Origin: Nocardioides sp. BGMRC 2183
GTDB lineage: Bacteria; Actinomycetota; Actinomycetes; Propionibacteriales; Nocardioidaceae
NCBI GenBank assembly: GCA_008123405.1
Contig: VSSA01000001.1
Span: forward strand, 186,001 to 250,000
DNA: 64,000 nucleotides
Direction: 5' to 3'
A program made the position numbers and the translations under genes. Position 1 is the stretch's first letter. Each line of letters begins with the position of its first letter. Positions 1 to 9,637 of this stretch are shown one piece after another. The notes under the pieces were generated by a model. It was not told the origin of the DNA, ran no database searches, and worked only from the letters and a program-made list of their open reading frames with translations.

Positions 1-786
1 CAGAGCTCCGACGTGGTGATGGTGCAGGGCAACGGCATCCGTAAGGGGAGCCGTTACATCGTCCGGGTGGTGAAGGACGGAGAGGCGCTGGCGCGCCAGA
101 CCGGTCTGCTGGATCAGCGCGGTCGTCCGGTGCGTGGTCTGCCGCCGGCGGTGGTCTCCGGCGGCGCCTGCGACGCGGTCGCCGCGTGGCGGGGTGCGTT
201 CCTCGCCCACGGCTCGCTGACCGAGCCCGGACGCTCCTCGGCGATGGAGATCACCTGCCCGGGCTCGGAGGCGGCCCTCGCTTTGGTGGGTGTCGCCCGC
301 CGGCTCGGGATCCAGGCGAAGGCCCGTGAGGTGCGCGGCGTCGACCGCGTGGTGATCCGGGACGGGGACGCGATCGGTCAGCTGCTGACCCGGCTGGGTG
401 CGCACGAGACCCTGATGGCCTGGGAGGAGCGCCGGATGCGGCGGGAGGTGCGGGCGACCGCCAACCGCCTCGCCAACTTCGATGACGCGAACCTGCGCCG
501 CTCGGCCCGAGCGGCGGTGACTGCCGGCGCTCGTGTCGAGCGCGCCATGGAGATCCTCGGCGACGAGGTCCCCGACCACCTGAAGATGGCGGGTTCCCTG
601 CGGCTGGAGCACAAGCAGGCGTCGTTGGAGGAGCTCGGCCAGCTCCACGAACCGGTGCTCACCAAGGACGCCATCGCCGGTCGGATCCGTCGCCTGCTGG
701 CCATGGCGGACAAGCGTGCCGAGGAGCTCGGGATCCCGGACACCGAGTCCTCCCTGACGCCGGAGATGCTCGCCGGCGACGCCTGA
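1..786 (+). CDS. whiA: WhiA sporulation/division regulator, C-terminal part (5' end outside window)
   Basis: The reading frame is open from the first base and ends with TGA at 784-786, so the gene starts before the window; 261 codons are visible. The protein matches the C-terminal half of WhiA, with the end of the LAGLIDADG-like domain followed by a basic helix-turn-helix region (residues about 125-240 of the visible part). That region carries the family pattern of [14 protein letters not shown] and a closing helix with [17 protein letters not shown]. WhiA is a DNA-binding regulator that controls cell-division genes together with WhiB in actinobacteria. Its position just before gap-pgk-tpiA is the usual actinobacterial order. 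The missing start cannot be judged here. Confidence 0.95.
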   Translation, partial: QSSDVVMVQGNGIRKGSRYIVRVVKDGEALARQTGLLDQRGRPVRGLPPAVVSGGACDAVAAWRGAFLAHGSLTEPGRSSAMEITCPGSEAALALVGVARRLGIQAKAREVRGVDRVVIRDGDAIGQLLTRLGAHETLMAWEERRMRREVRATANRLANFDDANLRRSARAAVTAGARVERAMEILGDEVPDHLKMAGSLRLEHKQASLEELGQLHEPVLTKDAIAGRIRRLLAMADKRAEELGIPDTESSLTPEMLAGDA

Positions 787-852
787 GCGGCCGACCCGCC
801 GGGGGTTGCCCGGGCCATCTCTTACCCGATGTTCGTGCAGGTCATGAGTTTT

Positions 853-1954
<1,102 letters not shown>

Positions 1955-1972
1955 GAGGCTGCGACCCGTGAC

Positions 1973-2003
1973 GGGACCGGACGCCGATGCGGTGTCCGGT
2001 CCC
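1973..2003 (+). terminator. Strong hairpin between gap and pgk (attenuator or processing element)
   Basis: GGGACCGGAC (1973-1982) pairs perfectly with GTCCGGTCCC (1994-2003). Three more inner pairs (one G-T wobble, two C-G) leave a 5-nt loop, GATGC. No U-tract follows, so a classical intrinsic terminator is not shown. The hairpin may attenuate transcription or stabilise the gap part of the transcript. Confidence 0.5.
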
Positions 2004-2044
2004 ACGTCCGAGCCCAACCGAGAGTGAAGGAAGCCACCCACACC

Positions 2045-3250
2045 ATGGCGGAGTACCCAGGCCTCGGTGAGGTCCGCGGCAAACGCGTCCTCGTCCGTTC
2101 CGACCTCAACGTCCCGCTCGACGGCGCAGCGGAGGCGAAGGTGATCACCGACGACGGACGGATCCGCGCCAGCGTGCCGACCATCAAGGCGCTGGCCGAC
2201 GCCGGCGCCCGGGTCGTGGTCACCGCGCACCTCGGCCGCCCGAACGGGGAGCCCGATCCGGAGTTCTCGCTGCGGCCGGTGGCGCAGCGGCTCGGGGAGC
2301 TGCTCGACGCGTCGGTCACCTTCGCCGGCGACACCGTCGGACCTGAGGCACAGGAGGCTGTGGCGGGGCTCGAGGACGGGCAGGTCGTCGTACTGGAGAA
2401 CGTGCGGTTCAACGCCGGTGAGACCAGCAAGGATGACGACGAGCGCGGTGCGTTCGCCGACCGGCTGGCCGCGCTCGCCGACGCCTTCGTCTCCGACGGC
2501 TTCGGCGTCGTGCACCGCAAGCAGGCGAGCGTGTACGACGTCGCCCAGCGGCTCCCGCACACGATGGGCGCACTGGTGGCGACCGAGGTCGAGGTCCTGC
2601 GCCGGCTGACCATCGACCCGGAGCGCCCCTACGTCGTGGTGCTCGGCGGGTCCAAGGTCTCGGACAAGCTCGGCGTCATCGACAACCTCCTGGAGAAGGC
2701 CGACAAGCTGCTGATCGGCGGCGGGATGGTCTTCACGTTCCTTGCCGCGCAGGGGCATGGGGTCGGCAACAGCCTCCTCGAGGAGGAGCAGATCCAGACC
2801 TGCCGCGACTACCTCGCGCGGGCTGCGGCCTCCGGCGTGGAGATCGTGCTGCCCACCGACATCGTGGTCGCCGACTCGTTCGGTGACGAGGCCTCGGCCC
2901 GCGTGGTCGCAGCCGACGCGATCCCCGAGACGACCCTGGGGCTGGACATCGGCCCCGACTCCGCCTCAGCCTTCGCGGCAGCACTGGCCGATGCCCGCAC
3001 CGTCTTCTGGAACGGTCCGATGGGCGTCTTCGAGGTGCCCGCATTCGCCGAGGGCACCCGAGCGGTCGCCGATGCGCTGACCCGGGTCGACGGACTCTCC
3101 GTCGTCGGTGGCGGGGACTCGGCCGCGGCCGTGCGGACGCTCGGTTTCGACGAGGACGCCTTCGGTCACATCTCGACCGGCGGCGGCGCCAGTCTGGAGT
3201 ATCTCGAGGGCAAGGAACTGCCCGGCATCACTGTTCTGGAGGCGAGCTGA
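2045..3250 (+). CDS. pgk: Phosphoglycerate kinase
   Basis: This enzyme transfers phosphate from 1,3-bisphosphoglycerate to ADP, the first ATP-yielding step of glycolysis. The 401-residue protein has the N-terminal signature [11 protein letters not shown], the hinge region with [12 protein letters not shown], and the C-terminal nucleotide-loop motif GGGDSAAAV, which is full family length. The ATG at 2045 is preferred, with GAAGGAAG at 2026-2033 as a somewhat distant ribosome binding site. A GTG at 2024 would add seven residues. It lies 90 bp after gap, across a strong hairpin, and its stop is one base before the tpiA start, so pgk and tpiA should be translated from one mRNA. Confidence 0.98.
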   Translation: MAEYPGLGEVRGKRVLVRSDLNVPLDGAAEAKVITDDGRIRASVPTIKALADAGARVVVTAHLGRPNGEPDPEFSLRPVAQRLGELLDASVTFAGDTVGPEAQEAVAGLEDGQVVVLENVRFNAGETSKDDDERGAFADRLAALADAFVSDGFGVVHRKQASVYDVAQRLPHTMGALVATEVEVLRRLTIDPERPYVVVLGGSKVSDKLGVIDNLLEKADKLLIGGGMVFTFLAAQGHGVGNSLLEEEQIQTCRDYLARAAASGVEIVLPTDIVVADSFGDEASARVVAADAIPETTLGLDIGPDSASAFAAALADARTVFWNGPMGVFEVPAFAEGTRAVADALTRVDGLSVVGGGDSAAAVRTLGFDEDAFGHISTGGGASLEYLEGKELPGITVLEAS

Positions 3251-3251
3251 C

Positions 3252-4064
3252 ATGGCCACGAAGAAGAGCCCGGCCGGCCGGGTGCCGCTGATGGCGGGCA
3301 ACTGGAAGATGAACCTGAACCACCAGGAGGCGGTGGTACTGGTCCAGAAGCTCGCCTGGACGCTGTCGGACAAGCGCCACGACTACGGCCGGGTCGAGGT
3401 CGCGGTGATCCCGCCGTTCACCGACATCCGTTCGGTGCAGACCCTCGTCGACGGCGACCGACTCGCCCTGAAGTACGGAGCGCAGGACGTGTCCGTGCAC
3501 GCCAGCGGCGCCTACACCGGTGAGGTGAGTGCCGCGATGCTGGCCAAGCTCGGGTGCAGCTATGCGCTGGCCGGTCACTCCGAGCGCCGTCAGTACCACG
3601 GCGAGAGCGACGAGCTGGTCGCCGCGAAGGCGGCCGCTGCGCTGAAAGAGGACATCACCCCGATCGTCTGCGTGGGCGAGGGACTCGAGATCCGGCAGTC
3701 CGGGGAGCACGTCGCCTACACGACCGCCCAGCTCGTCGGCTCACTGGCAGGTCTCAGCGCCGAGCAGGTCGCCGGTTCGGTGATCGCCTACGAGCCGGTC
3801 TGGGCGATCGGCACCGGTGAGGTCGCCACCCCTGACGATGCCCAGGAGGTCTGCGCCGCGATCCGCGAACAGATCCGCGAGTCCTACGGCGCCGAGACCG
3901 CGTCAGCCGTCCGCGTGCTGTACGGCGGCTCGGTCAAGGCCGCCAACGTCGCCGGCATCATGGCTCAAGCCGACATCGACGGCTGCCTGGTCGGTGGCGC
4001 CAGCCTCCAGGCCGACGAGTTCGGCGGCGTCTGCCGCTATTACGACATGCCGACGCTGGGGTGA
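3252..4064 (+). CDS. tpiA: Triosephosphate isomerase
   Basis: This enzyme interconverts dihydroxyacetone phosphate and glyceraldehyde 3-phosphate. The 270-residue protein shows all active-site elements: GNWKMN with K19, AGHSERR with H109, and [11 protein letters not shown] with E181, followed by the phosphate-binding YGGSV loop. The N-terminal [10 protein letters not shown] is a short extension. The ATG start has GGAGG at 3238-3242, nine bases upstream and inside the end of pgk, which points to translational coupling. Confidence 0.98.
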   Translation: MATKKSPAGRVPLMAGNWKMNLNHQEAVVLVQKLAWTLSDKRHDYGRVEVAVIPPFTDIRSVQTLVDGDRLALKYGAQDVSVHASGAYTGEVSAAMLAKLGCSYALAGHSERRQYHGESDELVAAKAAAALKEDITPIVCVGEGLEIRQSGEHVAYTTAQLVGSLAGLSAEQVAGSVIAYEPVWAIGTGEVATPDDAQEVCAAIREQIRESYGAETASAVRVLYGGSVKAANVAGIMAQADIDGCLVGGASLQADEFGGVCRYYDMPTLG

Positions 4065-4097
4065 CCCCGCGGTGCTGGCCCGACCATCCCTCTGAAG

Positions 4098-4103
4098 TAG
4101 GAT
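4098..4103 (+). promoter_or_regulatory. -10 box of leaderless secG promoter
   Basis: TAGGAT lies 7 nt upstream of the GTG start of secG, so transcription probably begins at the start codon. No ribosome binding site precedes it. Confidence 0.55.
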
Positions 4104-4110
4104 CACCCAC

Positions 4111-4350
4111 GTGTTGTCGACCCTTCTGACCATCCTGCTCGTGATCACGAGTCTGCTGCTCATCCTCCTGGTGTTGCTGCACAAGGGACGGGGCGGCGGA
4201 CTCTCGGACATGTTCGGTGGCGGCGTCTCCAGCTCCCTCGGCGGCTCCTCGATCGCCGAGCGCAACCTCGACCGGTTCACGGTCGGGATCGGCGTGATCT
4301 GGTTCGCCTGCGTCATCGCGCTCGGCCTCCTGCTGGCCTACCAGAGCTGA
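4111..4350 (+). CDS. secG: Preprotein translocase subunit SecG
   Basis: SecG is the small accessory subunit of the SecYEG channel in the cytoplasmic membrane. The 79-residue protein has two hydrophobic helices (about residues 3-23 and 54-76) joined by a glycine-rich loop with the family motif HKGRGGGLSDMFGG. The length is usual for actinobacterial SecG. A GTG start 7 nt after a TAGGAT hexamer suggests a leaderless message independent of tpiA, although readthrough from the glycolytic operon 46 bp upstream is also possible. Confidence 0.95.
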   Translation: MLSTLLTILLVITSLLLILLVLLHKGRGGGLSDMFGGGVSSSLGGSSIAERNLDRFTVGIGVIWFACVIALGLLLAYQS

Positions 4351-4402
4351 CCCACGACCGGCCCGGTCCGGGGTCGGTACGACGAGTTTTGAGGAGAATC
4401 CG

Positions 4403-4762
4403 TTGGCCGGAGGCGGTAACGCGATCCGTGGCAGCCGAGTAGGCGCTGGCCCGATGGGCGAAGCCGAGCGTGGCGAGGCTGCGCCGCGACAGGCGATCAC
4501 CTACTTCTGCGCACACGAGCACCGCTCGGTGATCACCTTCTCGGTCGAAGCGGCCGTCCCCGAGTCGTGGGACTGCCCCAAGTGCGGTCTGCCGGCGTCG
4601 CAGGACTCCGACAACCCGCCGCCCGCGCCGAAGATCGAGCCCTACAAGACCCATCTCGCCTACGTGAAGGAGCGCCGCTCCGACCAGGAGGCCGAGGTCA
4701 TCCTCGACGAGGCGATCCAGCTCCTCCGCACCCGGCGCAAGACCGGCGAGATCATCTTCTGA
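4403..4762 (+). CDS. rbpA: RNA polymerase-binding protein RbpA
   Basis: RbpA is an actinobacterial factor that binds the RNA polymerase beta' subunit and sigma factors and promotes open complex formation. The 119-residue protein has the basic N-terminal tail, the zinc-ribbon-like core with CAHEH and WDCPKCG, and the C-terminal sigma-interaction helix ending LRTRRKTGEIIF. The start is a TTG at 4403, supported by GAGGAG at 4391-4396 and by the conserved MAGGGNAIRGSRVG N-terminus. No ATG or GTG fits as well. It stands 52 bp after secG. Its stop codon is 2 nt before the first repeat of the 32-nt array. Confidence 0.96.
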   Translation: MAGGGNAIRGSRVGAGPMGEAERGEAAPRQAITYFCAHEHRSVITFSVEAAVPESWDCPKCGLPASQDSDNPPPAPKIEPYKTHLAYVKERRSDQEAEVILDEAIQLLRTRRKTGEIIF

Positions 4763-4764
4763 CC

Positions 4765-4860
4765 GACCCGGCTCAAACGCCGCCCTGAATCGGGTCGACC
4801 CGGCTCAAACGCAGCGCAGGATCGCGTCGACCCGGCTCAAACGCAGGGTTGACGTCCTCA
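4765..4860 (+). repeat. Left array: three tandem units of exactly 32 nt
   Basis: The 16-mer GACCCGGCTCAAACGC occurs at 4765, 4797 and 4829, and each copy is followed by 16 variable bases. In the first unit GACCCG and a terminal CGGGTC can pair. The three units fill the space from the rbpA stop (4760-4762) to the stop of the following minus-strand gene (4858-4860). The same 16-mer returns inverted at 5917-6025. Confidence 0.9.
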
Positions 4861-5811
4861 TCCGCGGCGTCGGCGTGCCTCGGTGACGCCGTCCCGGAGC
4901 ACCTTGTCGATTGACTGGGTGTGGCCGAAGAGCTCCTTCTTGCCTACGGCGAGCACGTGCCAGTCCGCGAGGTCGCGCACCAGCTCGCGCCGGACCCGGT
5001 CGTGCTCGAGCTGTTCCGGCGACCCGTGCCACTCCTCGCCGTCGTACTCGACTGCGAAGCGGAGATCCTCGTTGGCCAGGTCCAGTCGGGCCAGGAACCG
5101 GCCGTCATGCCAGACCTCGACCTGGGGCGTCGGTGCCGGCAGTCGGGCCTCGAGCCAGCGCAACCTGAGGACGGACTCGGGCGGGGACTCTGCGCGACCA
5201 TCGGCGAGTGGAGCCACGGCACGCAGGGTGGTCACCCAGCGCATGCCCCGGAACCGACGCACGCCCTCGACCAGTTGTTGCCGTTCGAAGCGACCAAGGC
5301 GCAGCATCTGGTCGATCCCCGCTATCGCACGATCAGGCCAGCGGCTGCGGCCGAGGTCCCAAGCCGTCCGGAGCGGTGTGGTCACCTGGATGCCGTCGAT
5401 CTCCGTGACGTCGCCGGGCGTCAACCTCCGCTCTCCGCTGTCGCACAACCCGTTGCGCAGCCGTCGACCCGGCGGCAGAAACACCGACACCGGGCGCAGT
5501 TCCAGGTGCTCGCCTGGAGCGAGCGTCATGGTGGCACCCGCCAGCCAACCGGCGTGGCCGTCGCACACCACCGCATCCTCCGGTACGACGAGACGCAGGC
5601 AATCGCAGCGCAGCCCCAGAGTGTCGGGCAGGTGGGACGCGACATAGACGTTGTGCAGCGCTCGCCGGACGAACCCGTTGCGGACCAGCCAGGTCAGGTC
5701 CTGCCCGGCCACACCTTCGGCGCGCGCCATCGCTCGGGTGAAGGGTCTGTCGAGTGGCAGCGGGAACGACGGGGGTAGGAATGGCTCGTCCAGCAGATCG
5801 GTGAGATGCAT
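4858..5811 (-). CDS. AbiEi-like N-terminus with DUF559/Vsr-type nuclease-like C-terminus (locus A)
   Basis: The 317-residue protein is of the actinobacterial type that joins an AbiEi-like winged-helix N-terminus (about 20-60) to a C-terminal DUF559 domain of the PD-(D/E)XK/Vsr fold. Candidate active-site residues are E212 in SPPESVL, D244 in ARLDLA, E255 and D257 in VEYDG, and H262. The middle part carries VTTPLRTAWDLG (143-154), shared with the paralogue at 43951-44865. The ATG at 5811 is chosen because conserved sequence begins there; upstream in-frame residues are low complexity. No toxin gene adjoins it. The gene is bracketed by inverted repeat arrays and sits inside a conserved metabolic neighbourhood, so it looks like an insertion. 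Its biological role is unknown; nuclease activity is inferred from fold only. Confidence 0.8.
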   Translation of the reverse strand: MHLTDLLDEPFLPPSFPLPLDRPFTRAMARAEGVAGQDLTWLVRNGFVRRALHNVYVASHLPDTLGLRCDCLRLVVPEDAVVCDGHAGWLAGATMTLAPGEHLELRPVSVFLPPGRRLRNGLCDSGERRLTPGDVTEIDGIQVTTPLRTAWDLGRSRWPDRAIAGIDQMLRLGRFERQQLVEGVRRFRGMRWVTTLRAVAPLADGRAESPPESVLRLRWLEARLPAPTPQVEVWHDGRFLARLDLANEDLRFAVEYDGEEWHGSPEQLEHDRVRRELVRDLADWHVLAVGKKELFGHTQSIDKVLRDGVTEARRRRG

Positions 5812-5862
5812 GGCGCGACCATCGCGATCCACGGACCTGCTGCCAAGGTGCGGCGCTGAGGG

Positions 5863-5872
5863 CTGTGGAGAG
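5863..5872 (-). promoter_or_regulatory. DnaA-box-like element upstream of locus A gene
   Basis: Read on the minus strand this contains CTCTCCACAG, two mismatches from the actinobacterial DnaA box TTGTCCACA. It ends 52 nt upstream of the ATG. The paralogue at 43951-44865 has a perfect TTGTCCACA at nearly the same distance. Confidence 0.35.
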
Positions 5873-5916
5873 GAGCGTGGACCGGGCGCTCGCATCCGTG
5901 CCGGCGCCACGGCATC

Positions 5917-6025
5917 TGAGCCGGGTCAGCGGTCCCCGAATGTGCGTTTGAGCCGGGTCAGCGGAAATCCGGTGTGCGTTTGAGCCGGGTCAGCGGAAAT
6001 CCGGTGTGCGTTTGAGCCGGGTCAG
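5917..6025 (-). repeat. Right array: four tandem copies, 32-nt period, inverted to the left array
   Basis: TGAGCCGGGTCAG occurs at 5917, 5949, 5981 and 6013, an exact 32-nt period. The last three copies are preceded by GTGCGTT, giving the complement of GACCCGGCTCAAACGC. Two of the intervening segments are identical. The last copy contains the stop codon of pgl (6022-6024), so the array reads outward from the 3' end of pgl. Confidence 0.9.
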
Positions 6026-6774
6026 AGGAGGGAGGCGGCAGGCTGATCGAGGAACCACACCGTCTCCTCCTCGCCACGAACACCCCGGGCGGGCGTGTCG
6101 GTGACGGTGGTGCCCGCACGCGAGCCCTCTGCTGCCAGTCCGCGCGCCACTGCGTCCGCCTTGCCCTCGCCTGAGACCAGGAACCAGACCGAGCGGGAGC
6201 GTGCCAGCGCCTCGAACGTGAACGTGATCCGGTCGGGCGGTGGTTTGGGGGAGTCGTGCACCGCCGTGGTGATCGCGTCGACGACCTCCAGGCCCGGGTG
6301 GTGGGGGAAGAGCGACGCGATATGGCCGTCGGGGCCGACGCCGAGCATCAGCACGTCGAAAGCGCCGCCGCCGTCGCGTCGTACCTCAGTTGCGTAAGCC
6401 TCGGCGGCCTCTTCGGCGGTCGCGACCTGATCGGAGGCCGGCACCTCGTGCACGAGCCGGGCGCCCACCGCATCGAGGAAGTCCTCGCGTGCCTGGCCGG
6501 CGTTGCGGTCGGGGGAGTCGGCTGGGACGAAACGCTCGTCGCCGAACCAGAAATGGACCGCGCCCCAGTCCACCCCCGAGCCGTCGGCGAGCCGCGCGAC
6601 CTCGGCATGGACCAGGCGAGCGATGCTGCCGCCGGTGAGTCCGATGTGGGGCACGCTGCCGGCCGCCTGAGCGTCGGCGATCCGGTTGAGCAGTTCGCCG
6701 GCGATGGTGGTGGCCAAGGCGTCCGGGTCCGGGTGGACCTCGATCCGCGGCTGGTCGGTGGCGTCGAGGTTCAT
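6022..6774 (-). CDS. pgl: 6-phosphogluconolactonase
   Basis: This enzyme hydrolyses 6-phosphogluconolactone in the oxidative pentose phosphate pathway. The 250-residue protein has the SIS-like nucleotide-fold motifs of the DevB/Pgl family: GLTGGS near residue 45, [15 protein letters not shown] near 70-85, and the catalytic-region [14 protein letters not shown] near 142-155. Its start overlaps the pgi stop by 4 nt, so it is the last gene of the tkt-tal-pgi-pgl series. Its stop codon lies inside a repeat unit. The genes zwf and opcA, which usually supply its substrate from this locus, are absent here. Confidence 0.96.
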   Translation of the reverse strand: MNLDATDQPRIEVHPDPDALATTIAGELLNRIADAQAAGSVPHIGLTGGSIARLVHAEVARLADGSGVDWGAVHFWFGDERFVPADSPDRNAGQAREDFLDAVGARLVHEVPASDQVATAEEAAEAYATEVRRDGGGAFDVLMLGVGPDGHIASLFPHHPGLEVVDAITTAVHDSPKPPPDRITFTFEALARSRSVWFLVSGEGKADAVARGLAAEGSRAGTTVTDTPARGVRGEEETVWFLDQPAASLL

Positions 6775-8447
6775 GCGTCGCGGTGCTCCCGGTAGTAGGC
6801 GATCAGTGAGCGGGTGGATGCGTCTTGCGTGCCCAGCACCTCCTGGTCACCGGCGACGGCCGGCGCGAGGTCGAGCGCCAGCTTCTTGCCGAGCTCCACC
6901 CCCCACTGGTCGAAGCTGTCGACGCCCCAGACCACGCCCTGGGTGAAGGTGATGTGCTCGTAGAGTGCGATCAGCTGGCCGAGCACCGCCGGTGTCAGGC
7001 GAGGCGCCATGATCGACGTGGTCGGCCGGTTGCCGGTGAAGGTGCGAGCGCTGACCAACTCCTCGTCGACGCCGGCGGCTCGCACCTCCTCGGAGGTCCG
7101 CCCGAAGGCGAGGGCCTGAGTCTGGGCGAAGAAGTTGGCCAGGAACAGCTCGTGCACGTCGCGGTCACCGTCGGTCAGCGGATGCGCCGGTTGCGCGAAG
7201 GCGATGAAGTCGGCCGGGATCAGCCGGGTGCCCTGATGGAGCAACTGGTAGAAGGCATGCTGGCCATTGGTGCCGGGCTCACCCCAGAACACCTCACCGG
7301 TCTCGGTGGTGACCGCGCTGCCGTCCCAGCGCACGCCCTTGCCGTTGGACTCCATGGTCAGTTGCTGAAGGTACGCCGGGAACCGGTGCAACGCCTGCGC
7401 GTAGGGGAGGACGGCGTGGGTCTGGGCGCCCAGGAAGTTGGTGTACCAGACGTTCAGCAGCCCCATCAGCAGCGGCACATTCCCCCCGGACTCGGTACGA
7501 CGGAAGTGCTCGTCCATCGCCCGGAACCCGGCGAGCAGGTCGGCGAATCCCTCCCGCCCGATCGCGACCACCAGGGAGGTGCCGATGGCCGAGTCGACCG
7601 AGTAGCGCCCGCCCACCCAGTCCCAGAACCCGAACGCGTTGGCCGGGTCGATGCCGAAGTCGGCGACCTTGTCCAGCGCCGTGGAGACCGCCACGAAGTG
7701 ACGGGCCACGGTGTCGCCCTCGTCCTCACCGAGCACGCCACGAGCACGCAGACCGTCGAGCAGCCAGGCGCGGCACAGCCTCGCGTTGGTCAGCGTCTCC
7801 AGCGTGCCGAACGATTTGCTCGCCACGATGAACAGGGTGCTGCGGGGGTCGAGGTCGCTCAGGGTCTCGGCCACGTCGGTGGGGTCGATGTTGCTGATGA
7901 ACCTGCACTCGATCTCGGCCGCGCGGTACGCCTTGAGCGCCTCGTAGGCCATCACCGGGCCGAGGTCGGACCCGCCGATGCCGATGTTGACGACCGTCCG
8001 GATCCGTTCGCCCGACACACCCGTCCACGCACCCGAGCGGACCTGATCGGCGAAGGCATAGACCCGCTCGAGCTCCTCGTGCACCGCCGGCACCACGTCC
8101 GTGCCGTCCACGCTCACCGAGGCGCTCGCGGGTGCCCGCAGGGCGGTGTGCAACACGGCGCGGTCCTCGGTGGCGTTGATCGCCTCACCGTTGAACATCG
8201 CCTCGCGGCGTTCGGCCACTCTGACCTCGTCGGCGAGAGCGAGCAGTGCGCTCAGGACCTCGTCGTCAACCAGGTTCTTGGACAGGTCGACATACAGGTC
8301 CGCGGCCGCGAAGCTGAGCCGCTCGGTCCGGCCGGGATCGTCGGCGAAGGCCTGTCGCAGGTCGGCCCGCCGTGCCGTGGCGAGCTCCTCCAGCCGCGCC
8401 CAGGCCTGTGTCGTCGTCGGGTCGACCGGGTGCTGGGGCATCGACAT
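6771..8447 (-). CDS. pgi: Glucose-6-phosphate isomerase
   Basis: This enzyme interconverts glucose 6-phosphate and fructose 6-phosphate. The 558-residue protein is full length for a cytosolic PGI. Visible family elements are IGGSDLGP (phosphate-binding), [33 protein letters not shown] and the C-terminal [19 protein letters not shown]. The ATG at 8447 follows tal by 23 bp, and the pgl start overlaps its stop (ATGA), so the three genes are probably co-transcribed and pgl is translationally coupled. Confidence 0.98.
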   Translation of the reverse strand: MSMPQHPVDPTTTQAWARLEELATARRADLRQAFADDPGRTERLSFAAADLYVDLSKNLVDDEVLSALLALADEVRVAERREAMFNGEAINATEDRAVLHTALRAPASASVSVDGTDVVPAVHEELERVYAFADQVRSGAWTGVSGERIRTVVNIGIGGSDLGPVMAYEALKAYRAAEIECRFISNIDPTDVAETLSDLDPRSTLFIVASKSFGTLETLTNARLCRAWLLDGLRARGVLGEDEGDTVARHFVAVSTALDKVADFGIDPANAFGFWDWVGGRYSVDSAIGTSLVVAIGREGFADLLAGFRAMDEHFRRTESGGNVPLLMGLLNVWYTNFLGAQTHAVLPYAQALHRFPAYLQQLTMESNGKGVRWDGSAVTTETGEVFWGEPGTNGQHAFYQLLHQGTRLIPADFIAFAQPAHPLTDGDRDVHELFLANFFAQTQALAFGRTSEEVRAAGVDEELVSARTFTGNRPTTSIMAPRLTPAVLGQLIALYEHITFTQGVVWGVDSFDQWGVELGKKLALDLAPAVAGDQEVLGTQDASTRSLIAYYREHRDA

Positions 8448-8470
8448 GGTCCTCCGGGTGCGTGGTGGGG

Positions 8471-9577
8471 TCAGCCTGCGGCGTTGTCCAGCTGTTGTTG
8501 CACGGTCTCGGTGAGTTCGTTCCAGGAGACCGCGAACTTCTCCACGCCCTCGTCCTCGAGCACCACGAAAACGTCGGGCAGGTCGACGCCGACGGCGTCG
8601 AGGGCGTCGAAGACCCGCTGCGCCTCCGCCGCGCGACCCGACACCTGGTCACCGGTCACCTCACCGTGGTCGGCGAACGCGTCGAGCGTCTTCTCCGGCA
8701 TCGTGTTGACCGTGTTCGCCACGACCAGGTCGGTCACATAGAGCGTGTCCGGGTAGTCCGGGTTCTTGACGCCCGTCGAAGCCCACAGTGGCCGCTGGAC
8801 GCGCGCCCCGTCGGCCGCCAGCGAGTCCCAACGGTCGCCCGAGAAGACCTCCTGGAAGGCCGCGTAGGCGAGGCGGGCGTTCGCAACCGCCGCCTTGCCG
8901 CGCAGCTCGAGCGCCTCGTCGCTGCCGATCTTCTCCAGCCGCTTGTCGATCTCGGTGTCGACCCGGGAGACGAAGAAGGAGGCGACCGAACGGATGCCGG
9001 AGATGTCCCGGCCGGCGGCGCGGGCCCGCTCCAGGCCGACCAGGTAGGCCTCCATCACCTCGCGGTAGCGGTCGGTGGAGAAGATCAGGGTCACGTTGAC
9101 GCTGATCCCCTCGCTGATCGCCGCGGTGATCGCCGGGATGCCCTCGGCGGTCGCGGGGATCTTGATCAGCGTGTTCGGTCGGTCGACCGCGGCCCACAGG
9201 GCGCGGGCACTGGCAATGGTGCCGTCGGTGTCGCGCGCCAGCGCGGGCTCCACCTCGATCGAGACCCGGCCGTCGTGCTCGGTCGCCGCCGCCACCTGGC
9301 CCAGCACGTCGCAGGCGTTGCGCACGTCCTCGGTGGTGAGCTCGAAGATCGCGCGGTCGACGTCAGCACCATCGGCGACCAGGCCGCGGACCTGATCGTC
9401 GTAACGCTCGCCGTCGGCGATCGCGCTGGCGAAGATGGTCGGATTGGTGGTCACGCCGACCACCGACTTGTCCTCGACGAGCGCGGCGAGGTTGCCGGTG
9501 GCGATCCGCTCCCGCGACAGGTCGTCGAGCCAGATGGACACCCCCGCGTCGGCGAGGGCCTTCAGACGATCACTCAT
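8471..9577 (-). CDS. tal: Transaldolase
   Basis: This enzyme transfers a dihydroxyacetone unit between sugar phosphates in the non-oxidative pentose phosphate pathway. The 368-residue protein has the N-terminal GVTTNPTIF motif and the Schiff-base lysine K139 in NTLIKIPAT, as in actinobacterial TalB-type enzymes. The start is supported by a strong ribosome binding site, AAGGAGGAAG, directly upstream on the minus strand. It lies 60 bp downstream of tkt. Confidence 0.98.
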   Translation of the reverse strand: MSDRLKALADAGVSIWLDDLSRERIATGNLAALVEDKSVVGVTTNPTIFASAIADGERYDDQVRGLVADGADVDRAIFELTTEDVRNACDVLGQVAAATEHDGRVSIEVEPALARDTDGTIASARALWAAVDRPNTLIKIPATAEGIPAITAAISEGISVNVTLIFSTDRYREVMEAYLVGLERARAAGRDISGIRSVASFFVSRVDTEIDKRLEKIGSDEALELRGKAAVANARLAYAAFQEVFSGDRWDSLAADGARVQRPLWASTGVKNPDYPDTLYVTDLVVANTVNTMPEKTLDAFADHGEVTGDQVSGRAAEAQRVFDALDAVGVDLPDVFVVLEDEGVEKFAVSWNELTETVQQQLDNAAG

Positions 9578-9637
9578 GAACTTCCTCCTTGGACGGTGGG
9601 TACCCGATCGGGCGACTCTTGCTCAGCGGACCCTGAT

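Noticed and set aside
4356-4368. Terminator after secG
   Set aside because: GACCGG-C-CCGGTC is a perfect dyad but leaves too small a loop for a stable long stem and has no U-tract.
4858-5811. Complete type IV toxin-antitoxin system (AbiE)
   Set aside because: Only the AbiEi-like N-terminus is seen; no AbiEii-type nucleotidyltransferase gene is adjacent at either locus.
4765-6025. CRISPR-like appearance of the 32-nt-period arrays
   Set aside because: Conserved parts are only 16-19 nt, the intervening segments are 13-16 nt and partly identical, and no cas gene is present.
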